Counted from the stretch's first letter, positions 17,133 to 26,010 are shown. The stretch is DNA of 59,791 bases from Phaeodactylibacter sp. (GCF_022763345.1 NZ_JALEGS010000102.1:1-59791), one strand, 5' to 3'. Numbers and translations: made by a program. The notes: generated by a model from the letters alone, not told the origin.

Positions 17133-18725
17133 CTACTTTATGCTCAGGTGACGCAGGGTGTAGTAAAAAATAGCTCCATAGCCCAGCGCCAGCATAAAGT
17201 GGAAAACCAGGAATGTGGTATTCTGAATGTAAAACCCGCCCACTACTGCTCCGGCAAAGTATAGCGCCAGCAAACCTTCCATAACCGTAGTCCAGGTGAT
17301 CTTTTTGCTAAGGTACTTATGCTTACGGAAGCTGTCGCGCATGGTTTTAATGTTGAACTTGGGCGTGCGCACAAATGGTGACTTTTTACCTCGGAATCCC
17401 TGCAGTACAGCCACGGTATTGTGCAGCGAGAGCCCCATCGACAAAGCCAGGAATAGGGGGAACAGGAAAATGAATTTAAACAGAGCTTTCCCGAACGAGT
17501 CCCTGTGCACGGGGGCCTGCACATTAGCTACATAGTAAATACCAATAACAGAAAGCAGCCCCACCAGGAAATAAGCAAAAAAGTTCTTGCTAAAGCCCAA
17601 TTCAATCAGATCGCCCAAAAGGAACAACAGCGGCACGCTTGATACACCGGTGATAAACACAAACAGGAAGATGGAACTCGCCAGCAGGTGGCTGGTTGCA
17701 TGTACTTTCTGATTCAGGGTAAGGGCAGTAGACCGCCATACCGCAGGCAGCATTTTCTTAGCCGTTTCCGCACCGCCCTTCATCCAGCGGAATTGCTGGG
17801 ACTTCAGGCTGTTCATTTCCACCGGCAGCTCCGCCGGCGAGCCGATATGCTCCAGGAAGTGGATGCGCCAACCTTTCATTTGCGCCCGAATACTGAGGTC
17901 GAGATCTTCCGTCAGGGTGTCGGCCTCCCATCCACCAGCATGCTCGATCGTCTCCCGCCGCCAGACACCAGCCGTACCGTTGAACTGCAGCAGATAATCT
18001 CCAGACATGCGCCCCACCTGCTCTACGGTAAAGTGGACATTCAACTGCAGCGCCTGCAGGCGGGTAATCAGCGAATAATCCTGATTGATGTGTTCCCACC
18101 GGGTTTGCACCACACCTACTTCCGGATCCTGAAAATGAGGGATGGTTTGTTGCAGGAAATCTGGCCGGGGCAGAAAATCAGCGTCGAAAATGGCAATAAA
18201 TTCGCCCTGAGCATACTCCATACCATCCCGTAGGGCGCCCGCCTTAAAGCCCTGCCGCTTTTCCCTTCGGATTTGCTCAATATTGAAGCCCTTCGCCCGT
18301 ACAGCCTCCACCTTCTTGCGCACCACCTCGATGGTCTCATCTGTGGAGTCGTCCAAAATATGGATTTCAAAGCGGTCTTTAGGATAATCGAAAGCGGCCA
18401 CGCTGTCGATCAAGCGCTCTATGACATACAGCTCGTTATAGATAGGCAGCTGCACGGTCACGAACGGCCAGTCCTCAGCGGCGGCAGCAGCCAGTACCAG
18501 GGTCTCCCCCTTGTCTTCTCCGTAGCGGCTGGCCCTGGCGCGTTTTAATTCGCCGTGTTGGTTAACCGTAAGGGGTTCCTGCGCGGCAGTTTGCGGTGCG
18601 GCGCCTCCTTTTTGGTACTTCTTGTAGTGATAAAGGAGGTTGAATTGCATCACACAGTAAACCGTGATGTAAAACAGCGCAATCGTATAAATAGCTAAAA
18701 CCGAATAGGCGAGTATGGATATCAT
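17133..18725 (-). CDS. Cellulose-synthase-like family 2 glycosyltransferase
   Basis: This membrane GT2 enzyme is about 530 aa. After an N-terminal helix (ISILAYSVLAIYTIALFYITV), a cytoplasmic GT-A domain carries PFVTVQLPIYNE, HILDDSTDETI, FDADFLP (DxD), the TEDLDLS acidic motif and the QQFRW signature of processive enzymes. Four or more helices follow. Such proteins make beta-linked polysaccharides or glycolipids from nucleotide sugars. The segment before the first helix is short, and ATG 18725 is preferred because the longer frame (to 18776) overlaps the upstream gene. It is the middle gene of a three-gene operon. Product sugar is unknown. Confidence 0.87.
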   Translation of the reverse strand: MISILAYSVLAIYTIALFYITVYCVMQFNLLYHYKKYQKGGAAPQTAAQEPLTVNQHGELKRARASRYGEDKGETLVLAAAAAEDWPFVTVQLPIYNELYVIERLIDSVAAFDYPKDRFEIHILDDSTDETIEVVRKKVEAVRAKGFNIEQIRREKRQGFKAGALRDGMEYAQGEFIAIFDADFLPRPDFLQQTIPHFQDPEVGVVQTRWEHINQDYSLITRLQALQLNVHFTVEQVGRMSGDYLLQFNGTAGVWRRETIEHAGGWEADTLTEDLDLSIRAQMKGWRIHFLEHIGSPAELPVEMNSLKSQQFRWMKGGAETAKKMLPAVWRSTALTLNQKVHATSHLLASSIFLFVFITGVSSVPLLFLLGDLIELGFSKNFFAYFLVGLLSVIGIYYVANVQAPVHRDSFGKALFKFIFLFPLFLALSMGLSLHNTVAVLQGFRGKKSPFVRTPKFNIKTMRDSFRKHKYLSKKITWTTVMEGLLALYFAGAVVGGFYIQNTTFLVFHFMLALGYGAIFYYTLRHLSIK

Positions 18726-18751
18726 GCCCGAAACTTTAAGTTCACAGTTGG

Positions 18752-19450
18752 TTAAATCAATTTGAAAATGGTCCAAAGGATCTTATGGCCCGCAAGGATA
18801 CTCCCTTTGACGGTACCTGAAACCTTTGAGACACCGATGCGGCGCCGGTATTGCACGGGTACTTCTGTAGACTTGAACTGTAGCTTTGCAGCTTTGACCT
18901 GCATCTCCACGGTCCAGCCAAAATTAGGGTCCCGCATATCCAGCTCCAGCAACCTGGCATATTTGATGGCTCGGAAAGGGCCTAAATCGGTAAATCGATA
19001 GTTGTAAATCAATCGGATGAGTGTGGTAGCCAGCCAGTTACCGAAAATCTGCTGGGGCTGCATGGACCCAGGCTCCAGGTCTCCGAGTGCCCGTGAGCCA
19101 ATCACCAGATCGTAGTTTGATTCGATTATAGGCTGAACTACTTGTGGTAATTCTTCAGGATGATCAGAATAATCTGCATCGAGGAACACAACAATATCGG
19201 GCCGCTCTTGTTGAGGGCGGCGGGCAATATGTTCCATTCCTTTCAGGCAGGCATTGCCGTAGCCTTTTTGGGGCTGTAGCAAAACCGTAGCACCGCCGGC
19301 AGCAGCAACAGCCGCTGTATCGTCGGTACTGCCATTATTACATACAATCACTTCCCGGACCCACTCGTTGGGAATGTCTTGCAGTACTTTTCCTATAGAA
19401 TCTTCCTCATTGAAAGCAGGAATGATGACGTCTATTACCGGTTTGCTCAA
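18752..19450 (-). CDS. Polyprenyl-phosphate mannose/glucose synthase-like GT2
   Basis: This 232-aa soluble GT2 enzyme resembles the catalytic domain of dolichol-phosphate mannose synthase. Key elements are VIIPAFNEEDSIGKVLQDI (start of the nucleotide-binding fold), VCNNGSTDDT, VFLDADYSDHPEELP (DxD), VIGSRALGDLEPGSM, TDLGPFRAIKYARLLELDM and EVPVQYRRRIGVSKVSGT. It lacks the C-terminal membrane helices seen in some relatives. The product would be a polyprenyl-phosphate hexose flipped or presented to the GT-C enzyme encoded two genes downstream. Gap to the next gene is 26 bases. First gene of the operon. Confidence 0.85.
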   Translation of the reverse strand: MSKPVIDVIIPAFNEEDSIGKVLQDIPNEWVREVIVCNNGSTDDTAAVAAAGGATVLLQPQKGYGNACLKGMEHIARRPQQERPDIVVFLDADYSDHPEELPQVVQPIIESNYDLVIGSRALGDLEPGSMQPQQIFGNWLATTLIRLIYNYRFTDLGPFRAIKYARLLELDMRDPNFGWTVEMQVKAAKLQFKSTEVPVQYRRRIGVSKVSGTVKGSILAGHKILWTIFKLI

Positions 19451-19661
19451 TATTCACCCTGATTTGCGGCAAAGGTACAGCAAATATCATCAACTTAACT
19501 GTCCTCCCTGTAACATTTAATGGGTTGACACAGCCCTGGATTTCGGAATACCTGCACAAGCACAAAAAAGCACCAACATTTCTCTATTTTTGGGCCACTG
19601 TACAGAAATCATGGATTGCCCCGTTATTAGGAGGACAATCTTTAATGCATAATTTTGACCC

Positions 19662-21161
19662 ATGAAGAACGTGCCCTACATCGTACTCGGGCTGTGCCTG
19701 AGCCTGGCTTTTTTCTCCTGCGACAACGAAGCGGATTTCCTGACTGGCGGCGAATTCGAACTGGAATTCTCTTTGGATACCCTGCGCTTTGATACCGTTT
19801 TCACGGAACTGGGCTCCGCTACGCGTTTCTTTAAGGTCTATAACCGCAGCAGCAATCCTGTGCTGATTGACGCAGTGGCTCTAACCGGGAACGAAGACGG
19901 CAAATTCCGTATGAACGTCAACGGCACCGCAGGCGACCGGGTGGAGCAGGTGGAAATCTGGGCCAATGACAGTATTTATGTCTTTGTGGAAGTGACTATC
20001 GATCCCGATGCCCCGCTCTCCATCAGCCCTTTTGTCATCGAAGACCAGGTGGTGTTTGAAACCGGCGAAAAACGCAGCAGCGTTCTACTGGAAGCCTGGG
20101 GGCAGAACGCCAACTACTTCCCCAGCCGCTTCAACCGGGGTGTGCCAACGCTGCTCACCTGCGACAACCAAACCATCGTATGGGACGACCCTAAACCCTA
20201 TGTCATTTACGGACAGATTTTGATCGACAGCTGTGCGCTGGAAGTAGCTGCCGGCACACGGATTTATGTGCACGGCGGCATTGCTCAAAATGACCTCTTC
20301 GGCACCTTTAATGATGGCATCATCTACACCCTGGCCAATGGTCAGATTCATTTTAATGGCACAGCGGAGGACTCCATCGTCGTGCAGGGCGACCGCCTGG
20401 AGGAAGGCTTTGCAGAAGAGCCCGGTCAGTGGCAGGGCATCATTATCGGGCGGGGCTCCAAAGGCAATACGATGAGCTATACCACGGTCAAGAATTCCAT
20501 ATTTGGCGTCTATGTGGATTCTGTAGGGCAGCTGACCGCCCGTAATTCCCGTTTTTACAATACCAACAGCAGTGGCATCATTGGCTTCCACAGCCGCATT
20601 GACCTTGAAAATTGCCTGGTGTACAACAACTTCGCCAATTCCGTGCAGCTGGTCAACGGGGGCGACTACAACTTCGACTACTGCACGGTAGCCAGCTACG
20701 GTGTGGACGCCTCCGCCATGTCCCTGTCCAACTTTTTCTGCTACGACAGCCCCTTCACCTGTCAAGTGCGGAACGACTATCGCATCCGGGCCAACTTCCG
20801 CAACTGTATCTTCTTCGGTACCAGCCGGGATGAGCTGCAGTTTGCAGATGTGAGCGGGGGCAGTGTGCCGCAGCTCTTTCAGGTTCAATTTGAAAACTGC
20901 ATCGTCAAAGTCGACCAACTGCTCGAACAGCAGGAAGGGCTGTATGCCAACTTCCTGGAATCTGATGCCTGTATCAACTGCATCAACGGGGAGCGGACAG
21001 ACACCCTTTTTGCCGATCCTAATGGCGATGTTTACCTGCTGGATAGCCTGTCTATTGCGGAAGGCATGGCCCGCCCCCTGCCCGGCATTACTGCCGACCT
21101 TGTGGGTAATGAGCGGGACCCCGTTGCCCCTGACATCGGCTGCTTTGAATACCAATACTAA
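19662..21161 (+). CDS. Lipoprotein with predicted beta-helix repeats
   Basis: This 499-aa surface or periplasmic lipoprotein has a signal peptide ending LAFFSC with Cys20 lipidated. The N-terminal third (SLDTLRFDTVFTELGSATRFFKVYNRSSNPVLIDAVAL) looks like an Ig/ASH-type beta domain. The rest has the short repeating strands and Asn/Gly turns of a right-handed parallel beta-helix (GTRIYVHGGIAQNDLFGTF, SIFGVYVDSVGQLTARNSRFYNTNSSGIIGF, FENCIVKV). I know this only as a conserved Bacteroidota lipoprotein type with no assigned substrate. The hutH gene follows after 23 bases, so the two may be cotranscribed, but no functional link is evident. Confidence 0.8.
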   Translation: MKNVPYIVLGLCLSLAFFSCDNEADFLTGGEFELEFSLDTLRFDTVFTELGSATRFFKVYNRSSNPVLIDAVALTGNEDGKFRMNVNGTAGDRVEQVEIWANDSIYVFVEVTIDPDAPLSISPFVIEDQVVFETGEKRSSVLLEAWGQNANYFPSRFNRGVPTLLTCDNQTIVWDDPKPYVIYGQILIDSCALEVAAGTRIYVHGGIAQNDLFGTFNDGIIYTLANGQIHFNGTAEDSIVVQGDRLEEGFAEEPGQWQGIIIGRGSKGNTMSYTTVKNSIFGVYVDSVGQLTARNSRFYNTNSSGIIGFHSRIDLENCLVYNNFANSVQLVNGGDYNFDYCTVASYGVDASAMSLSNFFCYDSPFTCQVRNDYRIRANFRNCIFFGTSRDELQFADVSGGSVPQLFQVQFENCIVKVDQLLEQQEGLYANFLESDACINCINGERTDTLFADPNGDVYLLDSLSIAEGMARPLPGITADLVGNERDPVAPDIGCFEYQY

Positions 21162-21184
21162 AACCGAAAATCCAAGCCCTAACC

Positions 21185-22741
21185 ATGTCACCATTCTTGT
21201 ACGGAAAGCATCATCTCACTGCCGGGCTGTCGCTCAGCATCAGCCGGCAGCATAAAACCGGGGAATTAGACCGGGCTCAGCGGGAAAAGGTAGCGGCTTC
21301 GGCTCAGATCGTCCGCAATTTTGCCAAAGGCAGTGATGCGGTCTATGGCATCAACACCGGCTTTGGCCCCCTGTGCAGCACCAAAATATCACCGGACGAC
21401 ACCGCGCAGTTGCAACACAATCTGCTCATGAGCCATAGCGTAGGCGTAGGTTCTCCCATTCCCCAACAGACCGCCAAACTCATGCTCATCCTCAAAGTGC
21501 ATGCGCTGGCACAGGGGTTTTCGGGCATTTCCCTGCCTACCCTCGATCGCATCCTCTGGCATATTGAGCAAAATGTTATCCCGGTAGTACCCAGGCAGGG
21601 CTCTGTGGGGGCTTCGGGCGACTTGGCACCGCTTTCCCACCTGTTTTTGCCGCTCATCGGGCTGGGGCAGGTGCATTACAAAGGACAGGTGGTGCCTACA
21701 CCGGAAATGCTGCAAAAAGAAGGGCTCGCTCCACTGCAACTGCAGCCCAAGGAAGGCCTCGCCCTGATCAACGGTACACAGTTCATCACCGCTTTTGGAG
21801 TGGAGGTAACCGACCGCCTACAAGCCTGCCTGAGCCAGGCTGACCTTATCGGTGGGATGATGATTGAAGGGCTGTTGGGCTCCGTTGCGCCTTTCCACCC
21901 GGAACTGCACAACATGCGCCCTTACAAAGGCAACCAACATGTGGCTGCGCGCATCCGGGCGCTACTGCAAGGCTCCGAAATCCTCAACTCCCACAGCCAC
22001 TGCGACCGGGTGCAGGACCCCTATTCTCTGCGCTGCATACCACAGGTGCATGGGGCTTCCCGCAATGCCTGGCTGCACCTCCGGGAAACCCTGGAAATTG
22101 AGCTCAACTCCGTCACAGACAATCCGATCATCGTGAATGAAGAGCTCTCGATCAGCGGGGGCAATTTCCACGGGCAACCGATGGCCCTACCGTTGGACTA
22201 TGCCTGCCTGGCGGCCTCGGAAGTTGGCAATGTTTCCGACCGGCGCTGCTATCTCTCTCTTACGGGCATAGATGGTGCCGTCCCCAAATTGCTGATGCAA
22301 GAGACCGGGACCAATTCCGGGTTTATGATCCTGCAATATACCGCCGCTGCCCTGGCGAGCGAGAACAAGAGCCTGTGCTTCCCGGCCAGCGCCGATAGTA
22401 TTTCGACCTCCTTAGGGCAGGAAGACCACGTAAGTATGGGCTCCATTTCCGGCCGCAAAGCCCTACAGGTCGTGGGCAATCTGGAGCGGATACTGGGGAT
22501 CGAACTCGTGTGCGCAGCTCAGGCTTTCGACTTCCGCCGGCCACTAAAGTCGAGCCCGCTGATGGAAAACCTGCATGCCCGGGTACGGGAAGAGATTGCA
22601 TTTGCGGACAAGGACCGGGTATTCGCTACCGATCTGGATAAAGGGGCGGAGCTGGTTCGGGAGCGCGCGCTGATTGAGGTGGTGAAGCAGAGCAGTCAGG
22701 ATATTGGTACTGAGTTTGAGGCTTTGTTTGAGTATTGTTAG
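21185..22741 (+). CDS. hutH: Histidine ammonia-lyase
   Basis: This 518-aa enzyme deaminates L-histidine to urocanate, the first step of histidine degradation. The MIO cofactor forms from Ala143-Ser144-Gly145 in QGSVGASGDLAPLSH. Tyr54 (YGINTGFGPL) and the histidine-selective His84 (LMSHSVGVG) are in place, as are INGTQFITAFG and NSGFMILQYTAAALASE. The length is typical. The other hut genes (hutU, hutI, hutG) are not in this window, so it is either a lone gene or part of a split pathway. A tyrosine ammonia-lyase is less likely because of His84. The stop codon overlaps that of the convergent rof-like gene by four bases (TTAG). Confidence 0.92.
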   Translation: MSPFLYGKHHLTAGLSLSISRQHKTGELDRAQREKVAASAQIVRNFAKGSDAVYGINTGFGPLCSTKISPDDTAQLQHNLLMSHSVGVGSPIPQQTAKLMLILKVHALAQGFSGISLPTLDRILWHIEQNVIPVVPRQGSVGASGDLAPLSHLFLPLIGLGQVHYKGQVVPTPEMLQKEGLAPLQLQPKEGLALINGTQFITAFGVEVTDRLQACLSQADLIGGMMIEGLLGSVAPFHPELHNMRPYKGNQHVAARIRALLQGSEILNSHSHCDRVQDPYSLRCIPQVHGASRNAWLHLRETLEIELNSVTDNPIIVNEELSISGGNFHGQPMALPLDYACLAASEVGNVSDRRCYLSLTGIDGAVPKLLMQETGTNSGFMILQYTAAALASENKSLCFPASADSISTSLGQEDHVSMGSISGRKALQVVGNLERILGIELVCAAQAFDFRRPLKSSPLMENLHARVREEIAFADKDRVFATDLDKGAELVRERALIEVVKQSSQDIGTEFEALFEYC

Positions 22742-22980
22742 CAGGCCTCAGGCAGCGGCTTACCATCTACCGAAACCAACCGATCGAGGCGGATTTCCAA
22801 GCCAGTGCTGAGGAGCATGTACTCCACCTTGCTGCGGATGTAGAGGTCTTTGATCACAGCCTCTGTGGTTTGAACCTGGCCGGAAGCATCCCAAAATTCA
22901 ATATGGCAGGAACGCCGAAGCGTGGCACGGGCTTCCAGTTCGTCATAAAAATCACAGCTGATGGGTTGGTAGTGGTCCAT
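22738..22980 (-). CDS. rof: Rof-like Rho-binding antiterminator
   Basis: This 80-aa protein of the Rof/YaeO family has the defining start YQPISCDFYDELEARATLRRSC, then a predicted small beta-barrel with IKDLYIRSKVEYMLLSTG and EIRLDRLVSV at the end; these align with the E. coli Rof elements YQPINCDDYDNLE, DLVSRKNVEYLVV and RLDKITSF. Known Rof binds the RNA-binding domain of Rho and inhibits Rho-dependent termination. Function in Bacteroidota is inferred. It is convergent with hutH (4-bp overlap) and, depending on the start used, 13-73 bases from the divergent epimerase-like gene. Confidence 0.78.
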   Translation of the reverse strand: MDHYQPISCDFYDELEARATLRRSCHIEFWDASGQVQTTEAVIKDLYIRSKVEYMLLSTGLEIRLDRLVSVDGKPLPEAC

Positions 22981-23053
22981 TTTCGGGAAAGTTTTGAATA
23001 GAATAATAAGCTTTTCGGAAGCTAAATTGTTGCATACCCAAAACGATAAAACT

Positions 23054-23872
23054 TTGATTCAAACGATATCCATACTAGGCTGCGGCTGGCTGGGGCTCCC
23101 GCTCGGCCAAACCCTGGCGCAGGCGGGCTACACCGTAAAAGGCTCCACCACAACGAGTGACAAACTCCCTACGCTGACCGAAGCCGGCATCACCCCCTTT
23201 CTAATCAAAGTCGGCGACCAACTGGAAGGCGACAACCTGCGCGACTTCTTCCAAACCGATCTGCTTTTTGTGAATATCCCGCCCGGTGGGCGGCGCGACC
23301 CCGATGTGGAAGAAACGTACCCCCGGAAGGTCAAAGCCATTGTGGAAATGGCGATGCGGATGGAAGTGCCTGAGTTGGTTTTCGCTAGTTCCACGGGCGT
23401 GTATGGCAATGACAATACCACCCTGGACGAAAGCGCCGCCCTGAACCCTTCTACGGCCTCCGGTCGGGCCCTGGTGGTGATCGAACGGTATTTACAATTG
23501 CTGCGCGCGCCCCGGTCTACCGTTTTACGCATGGGCGGGTTGGTGGGCGGCAGCCGCAAGCCCGGCCGTTTCCTGGCAGGCAAAAAGGACATCCCCAACG
23601 GAGAAGCTCCCGTCAACCTGGTGCACCTGGACGACTGCATTGGGCTCATACAGTCACTGATTAAGCAGGAAGCCTTTGGGCACACCCTCAACGTAGTGGC
23701 CGACGGGCATCCAACAAGAGCCGCCTTTTACACCGCTCAGGCGGAAAAAGAGGGGTTGGAGCCGCCCACCTTCAAGGGGAACAAGGAGCTGGCGTACAAA
23801 ATCATCAGCAATGAGCAGGCTAAAGCGCTGTTGGCGTACACTTTCCGGCACCCGGACCCGATGAAGTTTTAG
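23054..23872 (+). CDS. NAD(P)-binding epimerase/reductase-like protein (YeeZ type)
   Basis: This extended short-chain dehydrogenase-like protein has about 272 aa. The Rossmann motif ISILGCGWLGLPLGQTLAQAGYTV is at the very start. Next come LLFVNIPPGGRRD, VFASSTGVYGNDNTTLDES (the S...Y position of the family is present as STGVYG) and VNLVHLDDCIGLI. The YeeZ-type proteins have no firm substrate. No ATG lies before the Rossmann motif: the frame opens at TTG 22994 and has further TTG codons at 23027, 23030 and 23054. I chose 23054 because homologues begin a few residues before the glycine motif. The stop overlaps the convergent serine hydrolase stop (TTAG). Confidence 0.75.
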   Translation: MIQTISILGCGWLGLPLGQTLAQAGYTVKGSTTTSDKLPTLTEAGITPFLIKVGDQLEGDNLRDFFQTDLLFVNIPPGGRRDPDVEETYPRKVKAIVEMAMRMEVPELVFASSTGVYGNDNTTLDESAALNPSTASGRALVVIERYLQLLRAPRSTVLRMGGLVGGSRKPGRFLAGKKDIPNGEAPVNLVHLDDCIGLIQSLIKQEAFGHTLNVVADGHPTRAAFYTAQAEKEGLEPPTFKGNKELAYKIISNEQAKALLAYTFRHPDPMKF

Positions 23873-25158
23873 TGGATGACAATTCGCTCCGTACCTGACA
23901 ACCCTTTCGTTGTCCATATCCGCAGGAAGTAGATGCCGGGCACAAGACCGGCTACGTCCATGCGCTGATCCGCTACGTTGCGGACCACTACCCCACTGCT
24001 GTTCAATAGCTCTAAATGAGCAATATCCGCTTTGCCCATCACCCTAATTTCATCCGTCGTTGGGTTGGGAGCAATGGTCCAGTCGGGCTGGGGCTCAACT
24101 TCAGCGGCAGCAGTCAGGCACTCCATTTCCGACAACCGGGCCCACAGCTGATTGTCGAAGGAGGAAGCCGCGGCGACTACCGGGCCCGCGTTATTGCCCT
24201 GCCGCACGACGACCAGCCCTTCACTGGGAACCACGTAGATTTTCTGGTCGTTTTTGCCCAATGCGGCGTACATGTCGGCTGGTGCTTCGGGTACCATTGG
24301 ACCATTCAGCACCAGTTGAGTAGCCGGCAGCATAAATGAAGGCTGCCCATTTAGCCACCACAAGTACCCATAGCTTTGGTTGAGGTCCTGAGAAGGGGTG
24401 ATCATCGCGTTGAAATAGGCCGTATCGGTCATGACCGGTGTGCCGCCCCATTGCCCCTCTGCCAACATCAACAAGCCAAAGCGCGCCATATCCCGCGCCT
24501 TGCTGTAGTAGACATTGCCAAACCAGCCCCCCTTCATGCCGATCGCGTTGCCCAGACGCAGGCGGGTGTACAGGGTGAGGTTAACGCCAGTGGCGGCTTC
24601 CACCAATTCCTGGGTATAGCGGTAAGGGGAGTTATGGTAAGCCCAACGCGTACCCGCATCCACCAGGTACTGAAAGCAGGCAGGCTCGAAGCAGCTGTTG
24701 GTCGCATCATTCTCCACGGCATCGTCCAGCCCGGTGGTCATTGTGATTTGGTTGCGGATGGTGATAAGGGCTTCCTTCTCCGGCGGGCATTCTGTCCAGC
24801 CTGCTCCCATATAGTCCGAAACCGGGTCATTGATATCCAGATAGCCATCTTCCTGAGCCAGCCCTATGACGGCTGCCATCAGGCTTTTGCCGGCGGAGGC
24901 CCAGTACCATACCGAGTCTTGCTGAAAAGTGCCAAAATACCGTTCCAGCACGATTTTTCCGTCCTTGAGGATGATGAAGGCTTTCGAATCCCGGCTTTCC
25001 ACGAAGGCCAGCAGGCTGTCGACTTTCTCCGGGCACCAGTTGAGGCTATCGGGTTGGAGGGTTGCCCATTCATCGCCCTCAGCAGGTGGGAAATAGATTG
25101 ATTGGGCGAAAGCTGCATTTAGCAAGCTGAGCAGGAAAAGGGTATAAATCAGGCGCAT
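23869..25158 (-). CDS. Class C beta-lactamase-fold serine hydrolase with T9SS domain
   Basis: This 429-aa secreted enzyme has a signal peptide (MRLIYTLFLLSLLNAAFAQ) and a beta-lactamase/esterase domain (about residues 40-335) with the SxxK nucleophile Ser88-Ala-Gly-Lys91 in WYWASAGKSLMAAVIGLA and a YHN element matching the Tyr-x-Asn motif in TRWAYHNSPYRYTQEL. The last ~75 residues (PDWTIAPNPTTDEIRVMGKADI through GLVPGIYFLRIWTTKG) are a type A T9SS sorting domain, so it is exported by T9SS and surface-attached or released. Substrate may be an ester, peptide or beta-lactam; resistance should not be assumed. Monocistronic; convergent overlap with the epimerase-like gene. Confidence 0.88.
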   Translation of the reverse strand: MRLIYTLFLLSLLNAAFAQSIYFPPAEGDEWATLQPDSLNWCPEKVDSLLAFVESRDSKAFIILKDGKIVLERYFGTFQQDSVWYWASAGKSLMAAVIGLAQEDGYLDINDPVSDYMGAGWTECPPEKEALITIRNQITMTTGLDDAVENDATNSCFEPACFQYLVDAGTRWAYHNSPYRYTQELVEAATGVNLTLYTRLRLGNAIGMKGGWFGNVYYSKARDMARFGLLMLAEGQWGGTPVMTDTAYFNAMITPSQDLNQSYGYLWWLNGQPSFMLPATQLVLNGPMVPEAPADMYAALGKNDQKIYVVPSEGLVVVRQGNNAGPVVAAASSFDNQLWARLSEMECLTAAAEVEPQPDWTIAPNPTTDEIRVMGKADIAHLELLNSSGVVVRNVADQRMDVAGLVPGIYFLRIWTTKGLSGTERIVIH

Positions 25159-25353
25159 AGGTTTTTTTTATGGCTTAGACGCTTGGGTATGGTAAGGGTT
25201 TAAATATGAAAGGCCCGGATGTGAGATTGTGAATTCTGGTCTGATACTCCTGCATCCTATCTTTAGTCTTTATGTCTCTTGTGTAGCAGATACGCATAGG
25301 AAATACCAAACAAGGTGCTTTGTTGCCTGGCTGGCAGCTCAGTGAGATAAGGG

Positions 25354-25650
25354 TCAGGGCCGCATATCATCTGGATTCTGGCGCGTATCAAAGATGTCCG
25401 TAATAAAAGGTGCTGAAACCAGGTAAATTAATTTGTAAAGCTTTGCTACAATAATGTATCGATGTCCCTGCCCCAATTCCTTCAGGTAATCTTCCTCCTG
25501 CCCAAGCTCAGGATTTTGGCTTAACAAAGCAGACTTCCGGCTAATTTCCTGCTTTAGCTTTGCGAAGTGAGACCGGTTGCCTTTCTTTTTGTAGTAATCG
25601 TCAATTTGGCTAAGCCGGCGCTGAGCTGGCTTTGTGATCCTTACTTTCAT
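25354..25650 (-). CDS. RelE/ParE-family toxin
   Basis: This 98-aa basic protein has the ParE-like fold: MKVRITKPAQRRLSQIDDYYKKKG, a two-helix region ending ALLSQNPELGQ, and beta strands HRYIIVAKLYKLIYLVSAPFITDIFDTRQNPDDM. The final strand and its Asp-Thr-Arg-Gln-Asn-Pro sequence are typical of ParE toxins, which inhibit gyrase; RelE-type mRNA cutting is less likely because the usual catalytic Lys/Arg set is not clear. It begins 2 bases after the stop of the antitoxin-like gene, the standard order of type II modules. Confidence 0.82.
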   Translation of the reverse strand: MKVRITKPAQRRLSQIDDYYKKKGNRSHFAKLKQEISRKSALLSQNPELGQEEDYLKELGQGHRYIIVAKLYKLIYLVSAPFITDIFDTRQNPDDMRP

Positions 25651-25652
25651 AA

Positions 25653-25889
25653 TCAGTCTCCCAACTCCGCAAGCGCATCCTCTATGTCGACATGCTCCCC
25701 CTTTGCAATAGCTTGATTAGACTCCTCTGCCCGTGCTACCAGTTCTTTTTTTGTCATTGGCTTGAGCGCAGCTTCATAAGCACTTGCTTCATTGTCTTCT
25801 TTTACCCGAAGTAAGTGCTGTACGACCTCAGCGTCTTGTAGGCGTGCCAACCATTCGATAAGCTGTAACTTTTCTGCCTGTAAATTCAT
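25653..25889 (-). CDS. Antitoxin of the ParE-type module
   Basis: This protein of about 78 aa starts MNLQAEKLQLIEWLARLQDAEVVQHLLRVKED and ends with an acidic segment (EHVDIEDALAELGD). Small acidic proteins of this form, often with a KLQLIEWLARLQD start, are common partners of ParE toxins in Bacteroidota; the C-terminal acidic part would wrap the toxin. No clear DNA-binding domain is visible, so autoregulation is uncertain. ATG 25889 is preferred over 25913, which would add eight residues not fitting the family start. Confidence 0.75.
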   Translation of the reverse strand: MNLQAEKLQLIEWLARLQDAEVVQHLLRVKEDNEASAYEAALKPMTKKELVARAEESNQAIAKGEHVDIEDALAELGD

Positions 25890-25910
25890 TCTAAGCCATT
25901 TTTCAATTAT

Positions 25911-25941
25911 CAAAGATAACGGATTTATGAATTAATCCGTT
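25911..25941 (-). promoter_or_regulatory. Putative promoter/operator of the toxin-antitoxin pair
   Basis: An inverted repeat AACGGATT (25918-25925) / AATCCGTT (25934-25941) lies about 30-50 bases upstream of the antitoxin start. It abuts a perfect -7 element read on the minus strand, TATCTTTG (25918-25911). No TTG was found at the right -33 distance. The arrangement suggests an autoregulated promoter, but is not proven. Confidence 0.45.
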
Positions 25942-25970
25942 CACGTAGCCAATTTTAGCCTCAATATACA

Positions 25971-26010
25971 AAAGCGGGGCGGCCTTCCCAACTGGAAAAC
26001 CGCCCCGTTT
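25971..26010 (-). terminator. Terminator downstream of the DUF2911 gene
   Basis: CGGGGCGG near 25974-25982 pairs with CCGCCCCG at 26000-26007, extended by A-T pairs, with a loop of about 17 nt. On the minus strand the stem ends in TTTT. It lies 22 bases past the DUF2911 stop and separates that gene from the toxin-antitoxin pair. Confidence 0.82.

Noticed and set aside
19650..19657. TAATTTTG as -7 element of the lipoprotein/hutH genes
   Set aside because: No TTG at the required distance, and the start site would fall at the ATG itself.
20085..21194. 369-codon open frame antisense to the lipoprotein at 19662
   Set aside because: The sense product has a lipobox and beta-helix pattern; the antisense product has no signal or motif and results from codon bias.
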